From Glaciecola sp. HTCC2999 (GTDB taxonomy: Bacteria; Pseudomonadota; Gammaproteobacteria; Enterobacterales; Alteromonadaceae): DNA of 64,000 nt. The translations under genes were made by a program, and so were the position numbers. A model generated the notes under the pieces. The model did not search any database. It saw nothing but the letters and a program-made list of their open reading frames with translations, and was not told the DNA's origin. Positions 23,805 through 33,326 of this stretch are shown here, in pieces. Position 1 is the stretch's first letter, and each line of letters opens with the position of its first letter. The DNA is taken from contig NZ_DS989810.1 of assembly GCF_000155775.1 (NCBI RefSeq), forward strand, positions 702,172 to 766,171, read 5' to 3'.

Positions 23805-25211
23805 ATGGCTAAGACCCTTTATGATAAAATCTGGGATGCGCATATCGTATCTCAAGTAGGCGCAGATATCCTACTGTATATAGACCGTCACTTGATCCAC
23901 GAAGTGACCACTCCACAAGCGTTTGCTGGTTTGAATGACAAAGGCAGAAAAGTTCGTTGTCCAGAAAAAACTGTGGCAACCATGGATCATTCAATCTCAA
24001 CACGATCATTAGCATTAGATGCATGTGGTCCGGCAAACCAGTTACAATTACAAACGTTATTACAAAACTGCGAAGATCATGGCATTACCCTCTATCCTGT
24101 AGGTCACCAAAAACAAGGTATTATCCATGTTATGGCACCTGAGCTAGGAGCCATTTTACCAGGGCACACCGTGGTTTGTGGTGATTCACATACAGCGACC
24201 CATGGTGCTTTTGGTGCGTTGGCGTTTGGAATTGGTACATCTGAAGTAGAACACGTCTTTGCTACGCAGACGTTACGCCAATCTAAAGCGAAAAACCTAA
24301 AAGTAGAAGTCAAAGGTAAACTGCCTATTGGCGTGACTGCAAAGGACATCATCTTAGCGATTATTGGTGAACTAGGTCATGCCGGTGCGACGGGTTATGT
24401 GATTGAATATTGTGGTGAAGCAATCAGCGCACTTTCGATGGAAGAGCGCATGACAATTTGTAATATGTCGATTGAGGGGGGTGCCAAAGCAGGTTTAGTT
24501 GCCCCTGACAATACCACATTTGAATACATCAAAGGTCGTGAAAAAGCCCCTCAAGGTGCTGACTGGGACGCTGCTGTGGCCTATTGGGAAACATTATATT
24601 CTGATGCAGATGCGCAGTTTGACCGAGTCGTCACATTACAAGCAGCTGACATTAAACCGCAAGTGACTTGGGGGACCAATCCTGGTCAAGTCATTGGTGT
24701 AGATGATGCCATTCCTGCACCAACTGATTTTACTGATGCAGTGACTCAAGAGTCAGCATCAAAAGCTTTAAAATACATGGCCTTAGAGCCAGGTCAAAAG
24801 CTAAGTGATATTGCTATTTCACATGTGTTCATCGGTTCATGTACTAATTCTCGTATCGAAGACTTACGTGCTGCCGCGAGTGTAGCTCAGCGTGGCAACG
24901 TGGTTGAAAATGTTACAGCTATCGTCGTGCCCGGCTCGGCGGCAGTCAAAAAACAGGCTGAAGCAGAAGGTTTAGATAAAATCTTTGAGGCAGCTGGATT
25001 TGAGTGGCGCTTACCAGGTTGCTCAATGTGTTTAGGCATGAATGATGATTTACTTAAAGAAGGCGATCGATGTGCATCTACATCAAATCGTAACTTTGAA
25101 GGTCGTCAAGGCCGTGGTGCACGTACTCACCTAGTCTCACCAGCAATGGCTGCTGCTGCAGCGATTAACGGCAAATTTACCGATGTCCGTCAATATGAGG
25201 AACAAGTATGA
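23805..25211 (+). CDS. leuC: 3-isopropylmalate dehydratase large subunit
   Basis: 468 residues of the aconitase family. Cluster cysteines are visible in [15 protein letters not shown] and [10 protein letters not shown], and the active-site block [14 protein letters not shown] is intact. With LeuD it isomerises 2- to 3-isopropylmalate. It overlaps leuD by 4 bp. Confidence 0.98.
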   Translation: MAKTLYDKIWDAHIVSQVGADILLYIDRHLIHEVTTPQAFAGLNDKGRKVRCPEKTVATMDHSISTRSLALDACGPANQLQLQTLLQNCEDHGITLYPVGHQKQGIIHVMAPELGAILPGHTVVCGDSHTATHGAFGALAFGIGTSEVEHVFATQTLRQSKAKNLKVEVKGKLPIGVTAKDIILAIIGELGHAGATGYVIEYCGEAISALSMEERMTICNMSIEGGAKAGLVAPDNTTFEYIKGREKAPQGADWDAAVAYWETLYSDADAQFDRVVTLQAADIKPQVTWGTNPGQVIGVDDAIPAPTDFTDAVTQESASKALKYMALEPGQKLSDIAISHVFIGSCTNSRIEDLRAAASVAQRGNVVENVTAIVVPGSAAVKKQAEAEGLDKIFEAAGFEWRLPGCSMCLGMNDDLLKEGDRCASTSNRNFEGRQGRGARTHLVSPAMAAAAAINGKFTDVRQYEEQV

Positions 25212-25807
25212 CCCCTATTACCGTGCATACCGGCACTATGGTGCCTCTGGATATCGCTAATATCGATACCGACCAAATCATCCCTAAACAGTTTTTAACG
25301 GGTGTTACCCGCCAAGGTTACGGCAAGCATTTGTTTCATGATTGGCGGTATTTAGACGAGCATGAGCAAGTCTTAAACCCTGAGTTCAACCTCAACAAAC
25401 CTGAGTATCAAGGGGCAAGCGTGTTGATCACTCGTGAAAACTTTGGCTGTGGTTCTTCTCGTGAACATGCACCTTGGGCACTGATGGATTTTGGCTTACA
25501 AGTGATTATTGCGCCAAGTTTCGCTGATATATTTTATGGCAATGCCATCAATAACAGTATGCTTCCGATCCGTTTAACTGACGCACAAATGGATATTTTA
25601 TTTGCAGAACTAGCTAAAAATGACAAATTGATGCTGACTGTTGATTTAAATCTTCAATTAGTTAAATGTGCGGATCACGAATTTGATTTTACGATTGCTG
25701 AACATCATAAGCATAATTTAATCAAAGGTTTAGATGCTATTGGTCAAACGCTTGAACATGCAGATGCCATTACTGAGCATGAAAAGGGGCTTGCGGATTG
25801 GTTTTAA
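25208..25807 (+). CDS. leuD: 3-isopropylmalate dehydratase small subunit
   Basis: 199 residues with [35 protein letters not shown] and [18 protein letters not shown], the swivel-domain signatures. Last gene of leuABCD, convergent with hemW. Confidence 0.98.
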   Translation: MTPITVHTGTMVPLDIANIDTDQIIPKQFLTGVTRQGYGKHLFHDWRYLDEHEQVLNPEFNLNKPEYQGASVLITRENFGCGSSREHAPWALMDFGLQVIIAPSFADIFYGNAINNSMLPIRLTDAQMDILFAELAKNDKLMLTVDLNLQLVKCADHEFDFTIAEHHKHNLIKGLDAIGQTLEHADAITEHEKGLADWF

Positions 25808-25832
25808 TTAACTAAAAGCGCCTTCATCTTTA

Positions 25833-25876
25833 TCATGTTGACTTGATATGACTTGCAGTACGTCGAGTTAACATGA
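25833..25876. terminator. Possible bidirectional hairpin between leuD and hemW
   Basis: TCATGTTGACT and AGTTAACATGA can form an 11 bp stem (one G-U in the leuD-sense RNA) in the 93 bp convergent gap. No U-tract, so termination is only suggested. Confidence 0.4.
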
Positions 25877-25900
25877 TGAAGCTATCAGTAACCCCTTATT

Positions 25901-27073
25901 CTAAGCAATAAGCTGCTCTAATAAGGTATTAAGATATCGTCTACCTAACGCGGTCACTTGCCAGTCTTTTGCAGTGATAATCATTGTTCCTTTATCCTGA
26001 GCTTGTGCCATTAATGATATTGTACTTGCAGGCAACTTCATCCCCGTCAGCATTTCATATTCATCAACCCCGCAAGCTTCAACCAACCTAAGACGGTTCA
26101 TAAAAAATTCAAATGGATAGTCATCCTTATCTACAAGCCATTGTTTAAATACATAACTTTGACCGATGTTCATATAACCTTTAGGGTGTTTGATTTTTTC
26201 AGTACGTTGAATGCCATGCGATGTCGTAATCTTACTGTGAGCGCCACAACCAATACCTAAATAATCACCAAAGCGCCAGTAATTCAAATTATGCTGACAT
26301 TGGAAACCAGATTGTGCGTAACCCGATATCTCGTATTGTTCAAAACCCGCTTCAGCAAGCAGTACTTCGCCCTGCTCTTGAATATCCCATAACGTATCAT
26401 CATCAGGCAGTTGCGGTGGTTTAGAATGAAATGAAGTATTCGGCTCAATGGTGAGTTGATACCAGGAAATATGTTTGGATTGATGGTGAATAGCCTGACG
26501 TAAATCATCTAAACCATGCACAACAGTCTGCTCCGGTAATCCATGCATAATATCGATATTGAAGCTATGAAGCCCGGCATCATGCGCTTGTGCAATGGCA
26601 TGATGAGCTTGTTGATCGTCGTGTATACGCCCTAATGCCTTTAGTTGCCGAGGATGGAAGCTTTGCACCCCAATCGATAGTCGATTCACGCCACCGGCGA
26701 CAAACCCTGCAAACTTACCCGCTTCAACCGTTCCCGGATTAGCTTCTAATGTGATTTCAGCGTCGAGTGTTACCGGTATTATTTGTTTAACACCATTAAG
26801 TAAGATCGTTAATGCTTCAGGGGATAATAAACTAGGCGTTCCACCACCTATAAATATAGTGCGTATTGAGCGGCCTTGGGCAAGATGCGCATCGGCTCGT
26901 AAATCATCTAATAAATGGGCAACATATTCTTTTTCTGGAATGCCGCCTTTTAAGGTATGTGAATTAAAGTCACAATATGGGCACTTTTGCACACACCACG
27001 GCACATGGATGTACAAAGATAACGGTATGGCAGATACATCATCAACCAAGTAACGACTCCATTTCTGCAACAA
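25901..27073 (-). CDS. hemW: Haem chaperone HemW (radical SAM, CPO-like)
   Basis: 390 residues with the radical SAM cluster motif CVQKCPYCDF, FIGGGTPSLL, EANPGT and RLSIGVQSF, plus the C-terminal HemW domain. Once annotated as coproporphyrinogen III oxidase, the family is now seen as a haem chaperone. The additional Cys of the motif (CxxxCxxCxF) follows HemW rather than HemN. Its start overlaps rdgB by 32 bp. Confidence 0.93.
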   Translation of the reverse strand: MLQKWSRYLVDDVSAIPLSLYIHVPWCVQKCPYCDFNSHTLKGGIPEKEYVAHLLDDLRADAHLAQGRSIRTIFIGGGTPSLLSPEALTILLNGVKQIIPVTLDAEITLEANPGTVEAGKFAGFVAGGVNRLSIGVQSFHPRQLKALGRIHDDQQAHHAIAQAHDAGLHSFNIDIMHGLPEQTVVHGLDDLRQAIHHQSKHISWYQLTIEPNTSFHSKPPQLPDDDTLWDIQEQGEVLLAEAGFEQYEISGYAQSGFQCQHNLNYWRFGDYLGIGCGAHSKITTSHGIQRTEKIKHPKGYMNIGQSYVFKQWLVDKDDYPFEFFMNRLRLVEACGVDEYEMLTGMKLPASTISLMAQAQDKGTMIITAKDWQVTALGRRYLNTLLEQLIA

Positions 27074-27656
27074 GTAGCGCTAGCGCTTTAGCACGATGAC
27101 TCACCGTCGATTTTTCTGATTTGTCACATTGGGCAGCATGTTTTTTCAATGTTGGACAATAAAACACAGGATCATAGCCAAACCCTTGCTCACCAGCGCG
27201 CTGTGTCGCAATTTGACCATGCCAACGCCCTTGGCAAATGATCGGTGTTGGATCATCAGCATGACGCATAAACACCAATACACAGATAAAATAAGCATGA
27301 CGAGCATCTGCAGGCGTATCTGTTAAAGCGTGGAGTAATTTATCAATATTGGTCGCGTCAGTAGCATCTCCAGCATCAGGTGTCGACTCACTATAGCGAG
27401 ATGAATAAATACCCGGTGCGCCAGCTAATGCTTCTACCACTAAACCAGAGTCATCTGATAATGCTGGCAACCCTGTTATTTTGGCGGCATGTCGCGCTTT
27501 GATTATAGCGTTTTCAACAAAGGTGGTACCTGTTTCAGGTACATCTTCCACCCCTAAAGACCCCTGAGCAACAATGCTGATATCATAACGCTCAAACAAA
27601 TGGGCAAACTCATTAAGTTTCCCTTGATTACCGCTGGCTAGGACAATCTTATCCAT
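27042..27656 (-). CDS. rdgB: dITP/XTP pyrophosphatase RdgB
   Basis: 204 residues from the ATG at 27,654-27,656 (MDKIVLASGNQGKLNEF), which is the conserved family start; a longer upstream start would only add residues inside the helicase gene. SDDSGLVVEALAGAPGIYSSRYS and GFGYDPVFY are the active-site blocks. It clears non-canonical purine nucleoside triphosphates. It overlaps the srmB-like gene by 8 bp and hemW by 32 bp. Confidence 0.95.
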   Translation of the reverse strand: MDKIVLASGNQGKLNEFAHLFERYDISIVAQGSLGVEDVPETGTTFVENAIIKARHAAKITGLPALSDDSGLVVEALAGAPGIYSSRYSESTPDAGDATDATNIDKLLHALTDTPADARHAYFICVLVFMRHADDPTPIICQGRWHGQIATQRAGEQGFGYDPVFYCPTLKKHAAQCDKSEKSTVSHRAKALALLVAEMESLLG

Positions 27657-28917
27657 TGTCTTGCTTCCGTGAAGTGATGTTCTTGCCACGGCCTTTTTTC
27701 TTAGGTCCAGAAGATTTTTTACCGCCTTTTTTAGTATTTTTCTTTAACGTGCTTTTCTTTGGCTTTTTGATTGTGGGGGCTTTATGTTTAGGACGCAATT
27801 CATCGATAACCCGTGGCTTAATCACTTCTTTGATGTACCGCGCAATTCTTCCCAGCATCGCAAAGTCATGAGCTTCTACAATGGATATCGCAGTGCCTTT
27901 GGCGCCAGCACGTCCAGTACGACCAATACGATGTAAATACACATCACTGGTACGTGGCATATCAAAGTTAATAACATGACTGATATCGTCTACGTCGATG
28001 CCTCGTGCAGCGACATCCGTTGCTAATAAGATTTTGACTTCCCCGTTTTTGAAGCGGCTCATGGCTTGGTTACGTTTATCTTGTGGCATTTCACCTTGCA
28101 ACCAACAGACATCAATATCATCACTGGCTAAGCGATCTTTTAGTTGCTGCAACCGCTCCCGTGTTTTGACAAACACGATCGCAGATTCAGCTTGTTCACT
28201 GAGGATATGTTTGAGTAATTGATATTTGTGTGAAGCATCATCGGCTAAATGGTACCACTGATGGATTTTCGCTTTTTCTTTACGAGAAGGGTCGACAGTT
28301 ATGGATTCAGGATTCACAAGTAAATCTTTTGAGAATTGAGCTATCCCTGGGCCTTCTAATGTCGCGGAAAATAGCATGGACTGTTTACGCCAGCGAGCTT
28401 CACTGGCTATTTGATTAACAATACTGCGAAAGCCCATATCGAGCATCCGATCAGCTTCATCTAAAATCATGACTTCAATATCACGACAATCAAAGGATTC
28501 TTTCTCGATATGTTCAAACAGACGACCCGGCGTCGCAACCAATATATCCAAATTTTTTGCCAAAGTATCACGGTCTGTACCATAGTTAATACCGCCGGTA
28601 ATAACACCACATACTATATTGGTATGTTGGGTAATTTCTAGGGCATGTTCGTAGGTCTGGATCGCCAACTCTCGGGTCGGGGATAAAATCAAAATACGTG
28701 TGGCACCGTGGTACTCGCGAGGAAAATCGAGCAAAAATTGTGCAGCGGGTAATAAAAACGCGGCGGTTTTACCGGTTCCAGTAGGCGCGGAAGCTAAAAT
28801 ATCGCGCCCTTCCATCGCCTTAGGGATCACTGAGGATTGGATGCTGGTGGGTGCTGTAAAGCCCATATCACCTAGCGCATTACATAAATCGGCATGTAGT
28901 TCTAACTGTTCAAACAT
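27649..28917 (-). CDS. srmB: DEAD-box RNA helicase, SrmB type
   Basis: 422 residues with the full helicase motif set: Q-motif GFTAPTSIQ, SAPTGTGKT, PTRELA, TPGR, DEAD, SAT, and HRIGRTGRAG. Blocks such as RWRKQSMLFSATLEG, KIHQWYHLADD and FNFDMPRTSDVYLHRIGRTGRAG closely follow E. coli SrmB, an assembly factor for the 50S subunit. The C-terminus is a very basic Lys-rich tail, suited to RNA binding. The other DEAD subfamilies fit less well. Confidence 0.9.
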   Translation of the reverse strand: MFEQLELHADLCNALGDMGFTAPTSIQSSVIPKAMEGRDILASAPTGTGKTAAFLLPAAQFLLDFPREYHGATRILILSPTRELAIQTYEHALEITQHTNIVCGVITGGINYGTDRDTLAKNLDILVATPGRLFEHIEKESFDCRDIEVMILDEADRMLDMGFRSIVNQIASEARWRKQSMLFSATLEGPGIAQFSKDLLVNPESITVDPSRKEKAKIHQWYHLADDASHKYQLLKHILSEQAESAIVFVKTRERLQQLKDRLASDDIDVCWLQGEMPQDKRNQAMSRFKNGEVKILLATDVAARGIDVDDISHVINFDMPRTSDVYLHRIGRTGRAGAKGTAISIVEAHDFAMLGRIARYIKEVIKPRVIDELRPKHKAPTIKKPKKSTLKKNTKKGGKKSSGPKKKGRGKNITSRKQDNG

Positions 28918-28958
28918 AACATCTTCAACTGAATAATATACTTTGATAGTTTACCACA

Positions 28959-30095
28959 TCAGCGGTTAAGTAGAGTGCTAATTTGTGCAAGCTGAGCGTG
29001 TTGTAATTGTGTTTTAATGTCAGCGCCCTGATAGCCTTGAGCAATAATGTCTTGGACGTTCACAGACTTTGCCGCTTGCACCACATTTTCTAAAAATAAA
29101 TAGTTAAGCGTAAAGTCACTCACCTGCTCATAACAACTCAGCACTTTTATCATCAGAGCCAGCCGTTGAGGTCGACGATGTATGTCACATTGATTTAAGC
29201 ATTCGAGTAATTGCTGAGCCTCCAACGTATCGAGCTGCTCCATGGTATTCATGTGGCGATGCGTTAATAAAATACAATCTTGCACAAATGTGGGTAAGGG
29301 CAATAATTGAGTCCAAGCCGATACATCTTGTGGCTTATTACCTAACGTTAGTAAGGTCGTTGTGATGGCTAAATGCTCATCTTGCGTTACCTCACCGCTT
29401 TCAAGTAACCCCTTGGCATGTTGAAACGCTAACGCAAGGCTTTCAATGTTCCTGATACTCGCTGATAACTGATCAAACCAAGGGGATAAACATAAAGTAT
29501 CTATTAACACTGAAAAATAGATTTCTGGCGCAAACTCGCCCAATGCCAAGGCAGTTTCTTGCCATACACGTGGGGCAGATAATGCAGCAAGCTCACCTGA
29601 ATGACCGATTTTCTTCATTAATTCAACAGTTTCAGGGGCTATTGTAAACCCATATTGGTGGTAACGTGCCATAAAACGGGCGATGCGTAAGACACGTAAC
29701 GGATCCTCGACAAACGCAGGTGATACATGCTTAAAAATCCGGTGTGCTAAGTCGGCTTGACCATTAAAAGGGTCAATAATATTGCCTTGGTCATCCATCG
29801 CCATTGCATTGATAGTTAAATCTCGACGCGATAAATCTTCTTCTAGTGTGACCGTAGCATCCGTCACAAAACTGAATCCACCATATCCTAAACCCACTTT
29901 ACGTTCTACTCTAGCAAGCGCATATTCTTCTTGGGTTTCAGGGTGTAAAAATACTGGGAAGTCTTTACCTACCGGTTTATACCCCAGCGCAACTAGCTGC
30001 TCAGGACTTGCCCCGACCACCACGTAGTCTCTATCTTTGATACGCCGTTTTAACAGAGTATCTCTAACGGCGCCACCGACTAAATACGTTTGCAT
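28959..30095 (-). CDS. cca: tRNA CCA-adding nucleotidyltransferase
   Basis: 378 residues starting with YLVGGAVRDTLL and a catalytic DRD (about 21-23). EEDLSRRDLTINAMA and DPLRVLRIARFMARY follow, as in class II Cca. It is shorter than E. coli Cca, and no clear HD-phosphohydrolase signature is seen in the C-terminal part. It builds or repairs the 3' CCA of tRNAs. It is separated from the helicase gene by 41 bp on the same strand. Confidence 0.95.
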   Translation of the reverse strand: MQTYLVGGAVRDTLLKRRIKDRDYVVVGASPEQLVALGYKPVGKDFPVFLHPETQEEYALARVERKVGLGYGGFSFVTDATVTLEEDLSRRDLTINAMAMDDQGNIIDPFNGQADLAHRIFKHVSPAFVEDPLRVLRIARFMARYHQYGFTIAPETVELMKKIGHSGELAALSAPRVWQETALALGEFAPEIYFSVLIDTLCLSPWFDQLSASIRNIESLALAFQHAKGLLESGEVTQDEHLAITTTLLTLGNKPQDVSAWTQLLPLPTFVQDCILLTHRHMNTMEQLDTLEAQQLLECLNQCDIHRRPQRLALMIKVLSCYEQVSDFTLNYLFLENVVQAAKSVNVQDIIAQGYQGADIKTQLQHAQLAQISTLLNR

Positions 30096-30257
30096 ACTGG
30101 GTTCTTAACATCCTTTATATTGAAACGCTATTATGCCCTTGCTTAATGTCAATATTCAATAATTCACTGATTTTATTTACCTAAACTTTGACTTATGGGG
30201 CAAAGCGCTTTAGCTTATAGGCAACAATAATAACAGGTAAAAAGTGAACAAGTATTT

Positions 30258-31187
30258 ATGTACTTATCTTATTTTGGTTTATCTGATAATCCTTTTTCGA
30301 TTGCCCCTAATCCGGCCTATTTATATATGAGTGCTCGTCACAAAGAAGCACTGGCACATTTAAATTTTGGTCTACGTGAAAGTGGTGGATTTGTAATGCT
30401 TACTGGTGAAGTGGGTACAGGTAAAACCACCGTTTCTCGCAAACTGCTGCAACAATTACCAGAAAACACCCAAGTCGCCATGATCCTCAATCCAACTTTA
30501 TCCGCATTAGAGTTATTAGCGACGGTATGTGATGAGTTATCGATTAAATATGAGCATCAGCGCAGTAGTTTAAAATATTTCACAGATTTAATATTAGGGC
30601 ATTTAGCGCAAAATCATGAAAAACAAATCAATACAGTATTGATTATCGATGAAGCCCAACACTTACTACCTGAGGTGCTTGAACAACTCCGATTACTCAC
30701 TAATCTAGAAACTAACCGTGAGAAATTATTAAAAGTTGTTTTGATAGGACAGCCTGAATTACAAGCATTGCTCAAGCGCAACGAACTGCGTCAATTAGCT
30801 CAGCGCATCACCGCCCGATACCATTTATTGCCACTTAATGAAGATGAAGTACGCCATTATATTGCGCATCGACTCTCAGTAGCAGATGGTGATATTAGTA
30901 TGTTTGCACCGGCCACCATTAAGGCGGTGTTCCAGATCACTGCAGGTATACCAAGGGTCATTAATCTATTGTGTGATAGAGCATTAACACTGAGTTTTAC
31001 TAAACAATCCGCAGTCGTGCCTAAATATCTATTTGTAGCGGCAGCGAATCAAATTTTAGGTGAAGATGTGGTCGCACAACGGATCCAATTGCCGCATAAA
31101 TGGCTGCTTATCGCAACCCTCATCGTGACAACAGCCATTGGCTTTTTGATTGGTAGTGGAATGAATGGAGGGAGTTATGGTGGCTAA
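30258..31187 (+). CDS. gspA: AAA+ ATPase, GspA/ExeA-like
   Basis: 309 residues beginning YLSYFGLSDNPFSIAPNP, the hallmark of the ExeA/GspA group, with Walker A GEVGTGKTT, Walker B VLIIDEAQ and a single membrane helix near residues 275-295. In Aeromonas, ExeA with ExeB helps place the type II secretin through peptidoglycan. This copy ends just after the helix and lacks the periplasmic peptidoglycan-binding domain of full ExeA, so it is a short form (MshM-like length). It overlaps gspB by 23 bp. Confidence 0.85.
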   Translation: MYLSYFGLSDNPFSIAPNPAYLYMSARHKEALAHLNFGLRESGGFVMLTGEVGTGKTTVSRKLLQQLPENTQVAMILNPTLSALELLATVCDELSIKYEHQRSSLKYFTDLILGHLAQNHEKQINTVLIIDEAQHLLPEVLEQLRLLTNLETNREKLLKVVLIGQPELQALLKRNELRQLAQRITARYHLLPLNEDEVRHYIAHRLSVADGDISMFAPATIKAVFQITAGIPRVINLLCDRALTLSFTKQSAVVPKYLFVAAANQILGEDVVAQRIQLPHKWLLIATLIVTTAIGFLIGSGMNGGSYGG

Positions 31188-32253
31188 AAATCCATTATCA
31201 ATTGATGAGCTTAAGCCTGGCATGATGATTGTTCAAATTGAACAACAAAATGGCCCTGTTAAACTGCGTAAATCAGGGTTAGTCAAAAGTTACGACATGG
31301 TCAAAGGTTTGAAAGAAATGGGGGTGTTGTCGCTGACCATTGATTGGGAAAACTCATTAGAGATTGATACCTCATCAACGTCAGTCACACCGACTAATAC
31401 AGTAGTCCAAACTAACACTCGACAATTATTTAATAATGAAGAGCAGTCAGTTAACAATGCTATGTCAGATCAATTTAACCGCAGCTTATTTTTACCTAGT
31501 CTCCAAGCCCTACCCTCACAATTTTCAGTCTGGAGCCGTTATGCTATTCAATATATCGGAGTCAGTGTGATTGGGCTGGGGATCGGAATTGGGAGCGCGC
31601 ACTTATTATCTCCTCCCATAGAAAGTTCAAATACCGATATGAGTAGTGTTACTACACGCTCGTCTGAACAAATTCAGATTACCCCTACGCCAGACATTGC
31701 CTTAGCTGAGGCGGTAACTAACGTGATAGCGGATGAAGAAGCGGCGGTTGAGCCGGTTGAGCCGGTTGTTTTGCAAGAAACGAATGAACCTGAAAATACG
31801 TTTGACATTGATGATATAGATAACGGTACTTTAGTCACACAACGTACTGACGATAACATAAGCACCTCCCCGTTTATCGCGGCAAAAGTCAATGAAGCAT
31901 TAGCACAACTTGGTGGGCTTGAAGAGCTGACTCAAGCCATGTCAGATGAACCCAATATACAGCCAATGAAAAATGATCCATCTGAACGCGAAACTACGGT
32001 CGAAGTAGTGGATAAAACCCCTCGTGTATCAGAGCTACCTGAGCATATTTTGGTGCAACTACCCGCGATGGTATTTTCTGCTCATATGTTCAGCTCAAAT
32101 GATGAGGATCGTTGGGTCAGAGTCAACAATCGTCGATTACAAGAAGGCGATAGCGTTGATAATAATGTTACGATTATCAAAATTGAACCGCAATTTGTTG
32201 TGCTTTCATTTCGCGGCACCCAATTTAGGATGAATGCGTTAACTGATTGGTAA
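31165..32253 (+). CDS. gspB: GspB-type periplasmic protein with an unusual N-terminal domain
   Basis: 362 residues. The C-terminal 60 residues (LPAMVFSAHMFSSNDEDRWVRVNNRRLQEGD ... VLSFRGTQFRM) form the GspB domain, which sits in the periplasm and works with GspA on secretin assembly. A transmembrane helix lies at about 125-150, followed by an acidic Pro/Glu/Thr-rich linker. The N-terminal 60 cytoplasmic residues (IDELKPGMMIVQIEQ...KSYDMVKGLKEMGVLSLTID) look like the DUF3391 domain usually found ahead of HD-GYP domains. That fusion is unusual and is my inference. Confidence 0.8.
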   Translation: MEGVMVAKNPLSIDELKPGMMIVQIEQQNGPVKLRKSGLVKSYDMVKGLKEMGVLSLTIDWENSLEIDTSSTSVTPTNTVVQTNTRQLFNNEEQSVNNAMSDQFNRSLFLPSLQALPSQFSVWSRYAIQYIGVSVIGLGIGIGSAHLLSPPIESSNTDMSSVTTRSSEQIQITPTPDIALAEAVTNVIADEEAAVEPVEPVVLQETNEPENTFDIDDIDNGTLVTQRTDDNISTSPFIAAKVNEALAQLGGLEELTQAMSDEPNIQPMKNDPSERETTVEVVDKTPRVSELPEHILVQLPAMVFSAHMFSSNDEDRWVRVNNRRLQEGDSVDNNVTIIKIEPQFVVLSFRGTQFRMNALTDW

Positions 32254-32451
32254 TATGGAATGGATTAGATTAGCTTAGTTTTATCAGTTCTGTTACTGAT
32301 GGATACAGGCCATGAGTAAATGACACGCTATTTTGCTGAGTTTTTAAGCATATCTTTAAAATTTTTTACTGTATAGCAAAGTAAGGATGACATTTGCAAA
32401 AAAACTGCTTATACTTCGCTCCGCATTATTTCAATGCATCTACAAAAATAC

Positions 32452-32528
32452 GGCCCGATAGCTCAGTTGGTTAGAGCATCCGACTCATAATCGGCAGGTC
32501 CCCTGTTCAAGTCAGGGTCGGGCCACCA
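32452..32528 (+). tRNA. ileX: tRNA with CAT anticodon, probably tRNA-Ile2 (lysidine-modified)
   Basis: A complete 77-base cloverleaf: acceptor GGCCCGA/TCGGGCC, D arm GCTC...GAGC, anticodon loop CTCATAA, T loop TTCAAGT, encoded CCA. The CAT anticodon is shared by initiator, elongator-Met and Ile2 tRNAs. C4-G69 and C5-G68 in the acceptor stem are the pairs that TilS favours in E. coli, which points to Ile2; elongator Met remains possible. The 27-43 pair is T-C, a mismatch. The 3' half is the island's attachment site. Confidence 0.9.
32484..32528 (+). repeat. attL (tRNA 3' half)
   Basis: From the anticodon loop to the encoded CCA. It matches 63,081-63,125 at 43 of 45 positions; similarity fades in the T-rich run that follows CCA. 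Confidence 0.88.
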
Positions 32529-32617
32529 TTTTTTTCTTCCTTTTTTAGCGATTCCAAACAAAAGAACTTTGAGTTTGAACGATTTTAAATAACTAGAGTT
32601 ATTGTAAATATTATTTT

Positions 32618-32941
32618 TTAAAATGGAATGTCAATATCGGAGTCGCATTGGGCCCACCTTGTCAACTCTGAATCAGTTGGTAATGGCATACCAGTTAAAC
32701 TGAAATTTTCGCTATCCTTTCCACTCTCGTCTATCACTGCTATTTCGATAAGCGAACTTGGGAAATTAACGCATTGATTAAGGCTTACTGCAACTAAAAG
32801 TTCCTTATGGCTCTTACACCTATGCACTTCTCTTTCACAGTATTGGCAAAACCTAATATTTTTATTTGCTGTAAAAGCAAGCTCGCCCCAAATAGCAAGG
32901 CATTTATACCCCCAAATACAGTTCATTGTAATGCCCTTCAT
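32618..32941 (-). CDS. Small cysteine-rich (zinc-ribbon-like) protein
   Basis: 107 residues from the ATG at 32,939-32,941, chosen because GAGGT sits 7 bases ahead of it. Cysteines occur as CIWGYKC and FCQYCEREVHRC, a pattern compatible with a zinc ribbon, followed by KSHKELLVAVSLNQCVNFP. I recall similar short gammaproteobacterial proteins of unknown function. It is the last gene of the minus-strand run at the left end of the island; whether it belongs to the DprA operon is unclear (63 bp gap). Confidence 0.6.
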   Translation of the reverse strand: MKGITMNCIWGYKCLAIWGELAFTANKNIRFCQYCEREVHRCKSHKELLVAVSLNQCVNFPSSLIEIAVIDESGKDSENFSLTGMPLPTDSELTRWAQCDSDIDIPF

Positions 32942-33004
32942 ATTTTCAACCTCAAAATTCCTTAAAAATTTAAGTCTCAACAGTCACATAGATATTTCTT
33001 AGGT

Positions 33005-33316
33005 TTATCTAAATATAAATTCATCCATATTGGCTTTGAGAGCTATTGAAACTACTTTTTCATTTTCATTAATTGTAATAAGAAAAACCGTTGAGCTTTC
33101 TTTATGCACCCAGAACTCCAGACTATTCTGTTTATCTATATAATTAGTCTTTAATGGTAAATCTAACTTTTCAATCTCTTTACTTTGAAGTGATAATAAA
33201 GCTGCTTCTATCCCTTTGCAGTCATCAACAGTATTAATCTGTTCTTTGAAATAGTAGACAACATATTTTGAGATGTTTATTTTACCTATATTAGGCGTTG
33301 CAATATTTGTAAGCAT
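33005..33316 (-). CDS. Hypothetical protein
   Basis: 103 residues, alpha/beta-looking, no signal or membrane segment. It follows the membrane-anchored protease gene by 10 bp on the same strand, so it is probably the next gene of that operon. No family recognised. Confidence 0.55.
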   Translation of the reverse strand: MLTNIATPNIGKINISKYVVYYFKEQINTVDDCKGIEAALLSLQSKEIEKLDLPLKTNYIDKQNSLEFWVHKESSTVFLITINENEKVVSIALKANMDEFIFR

Positions 33317-33326
33317 AATTATCCTA

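Noticed and set aside
32452-32528. Initiator tRNA-Met reading of the CAT tRNA
   Set aside because: The acceptor stem has a paired first position (G1-C72), while bacterial initiators have an unpaired 1-72; the anticodon stem lacks the three G-C pairs of initiators.
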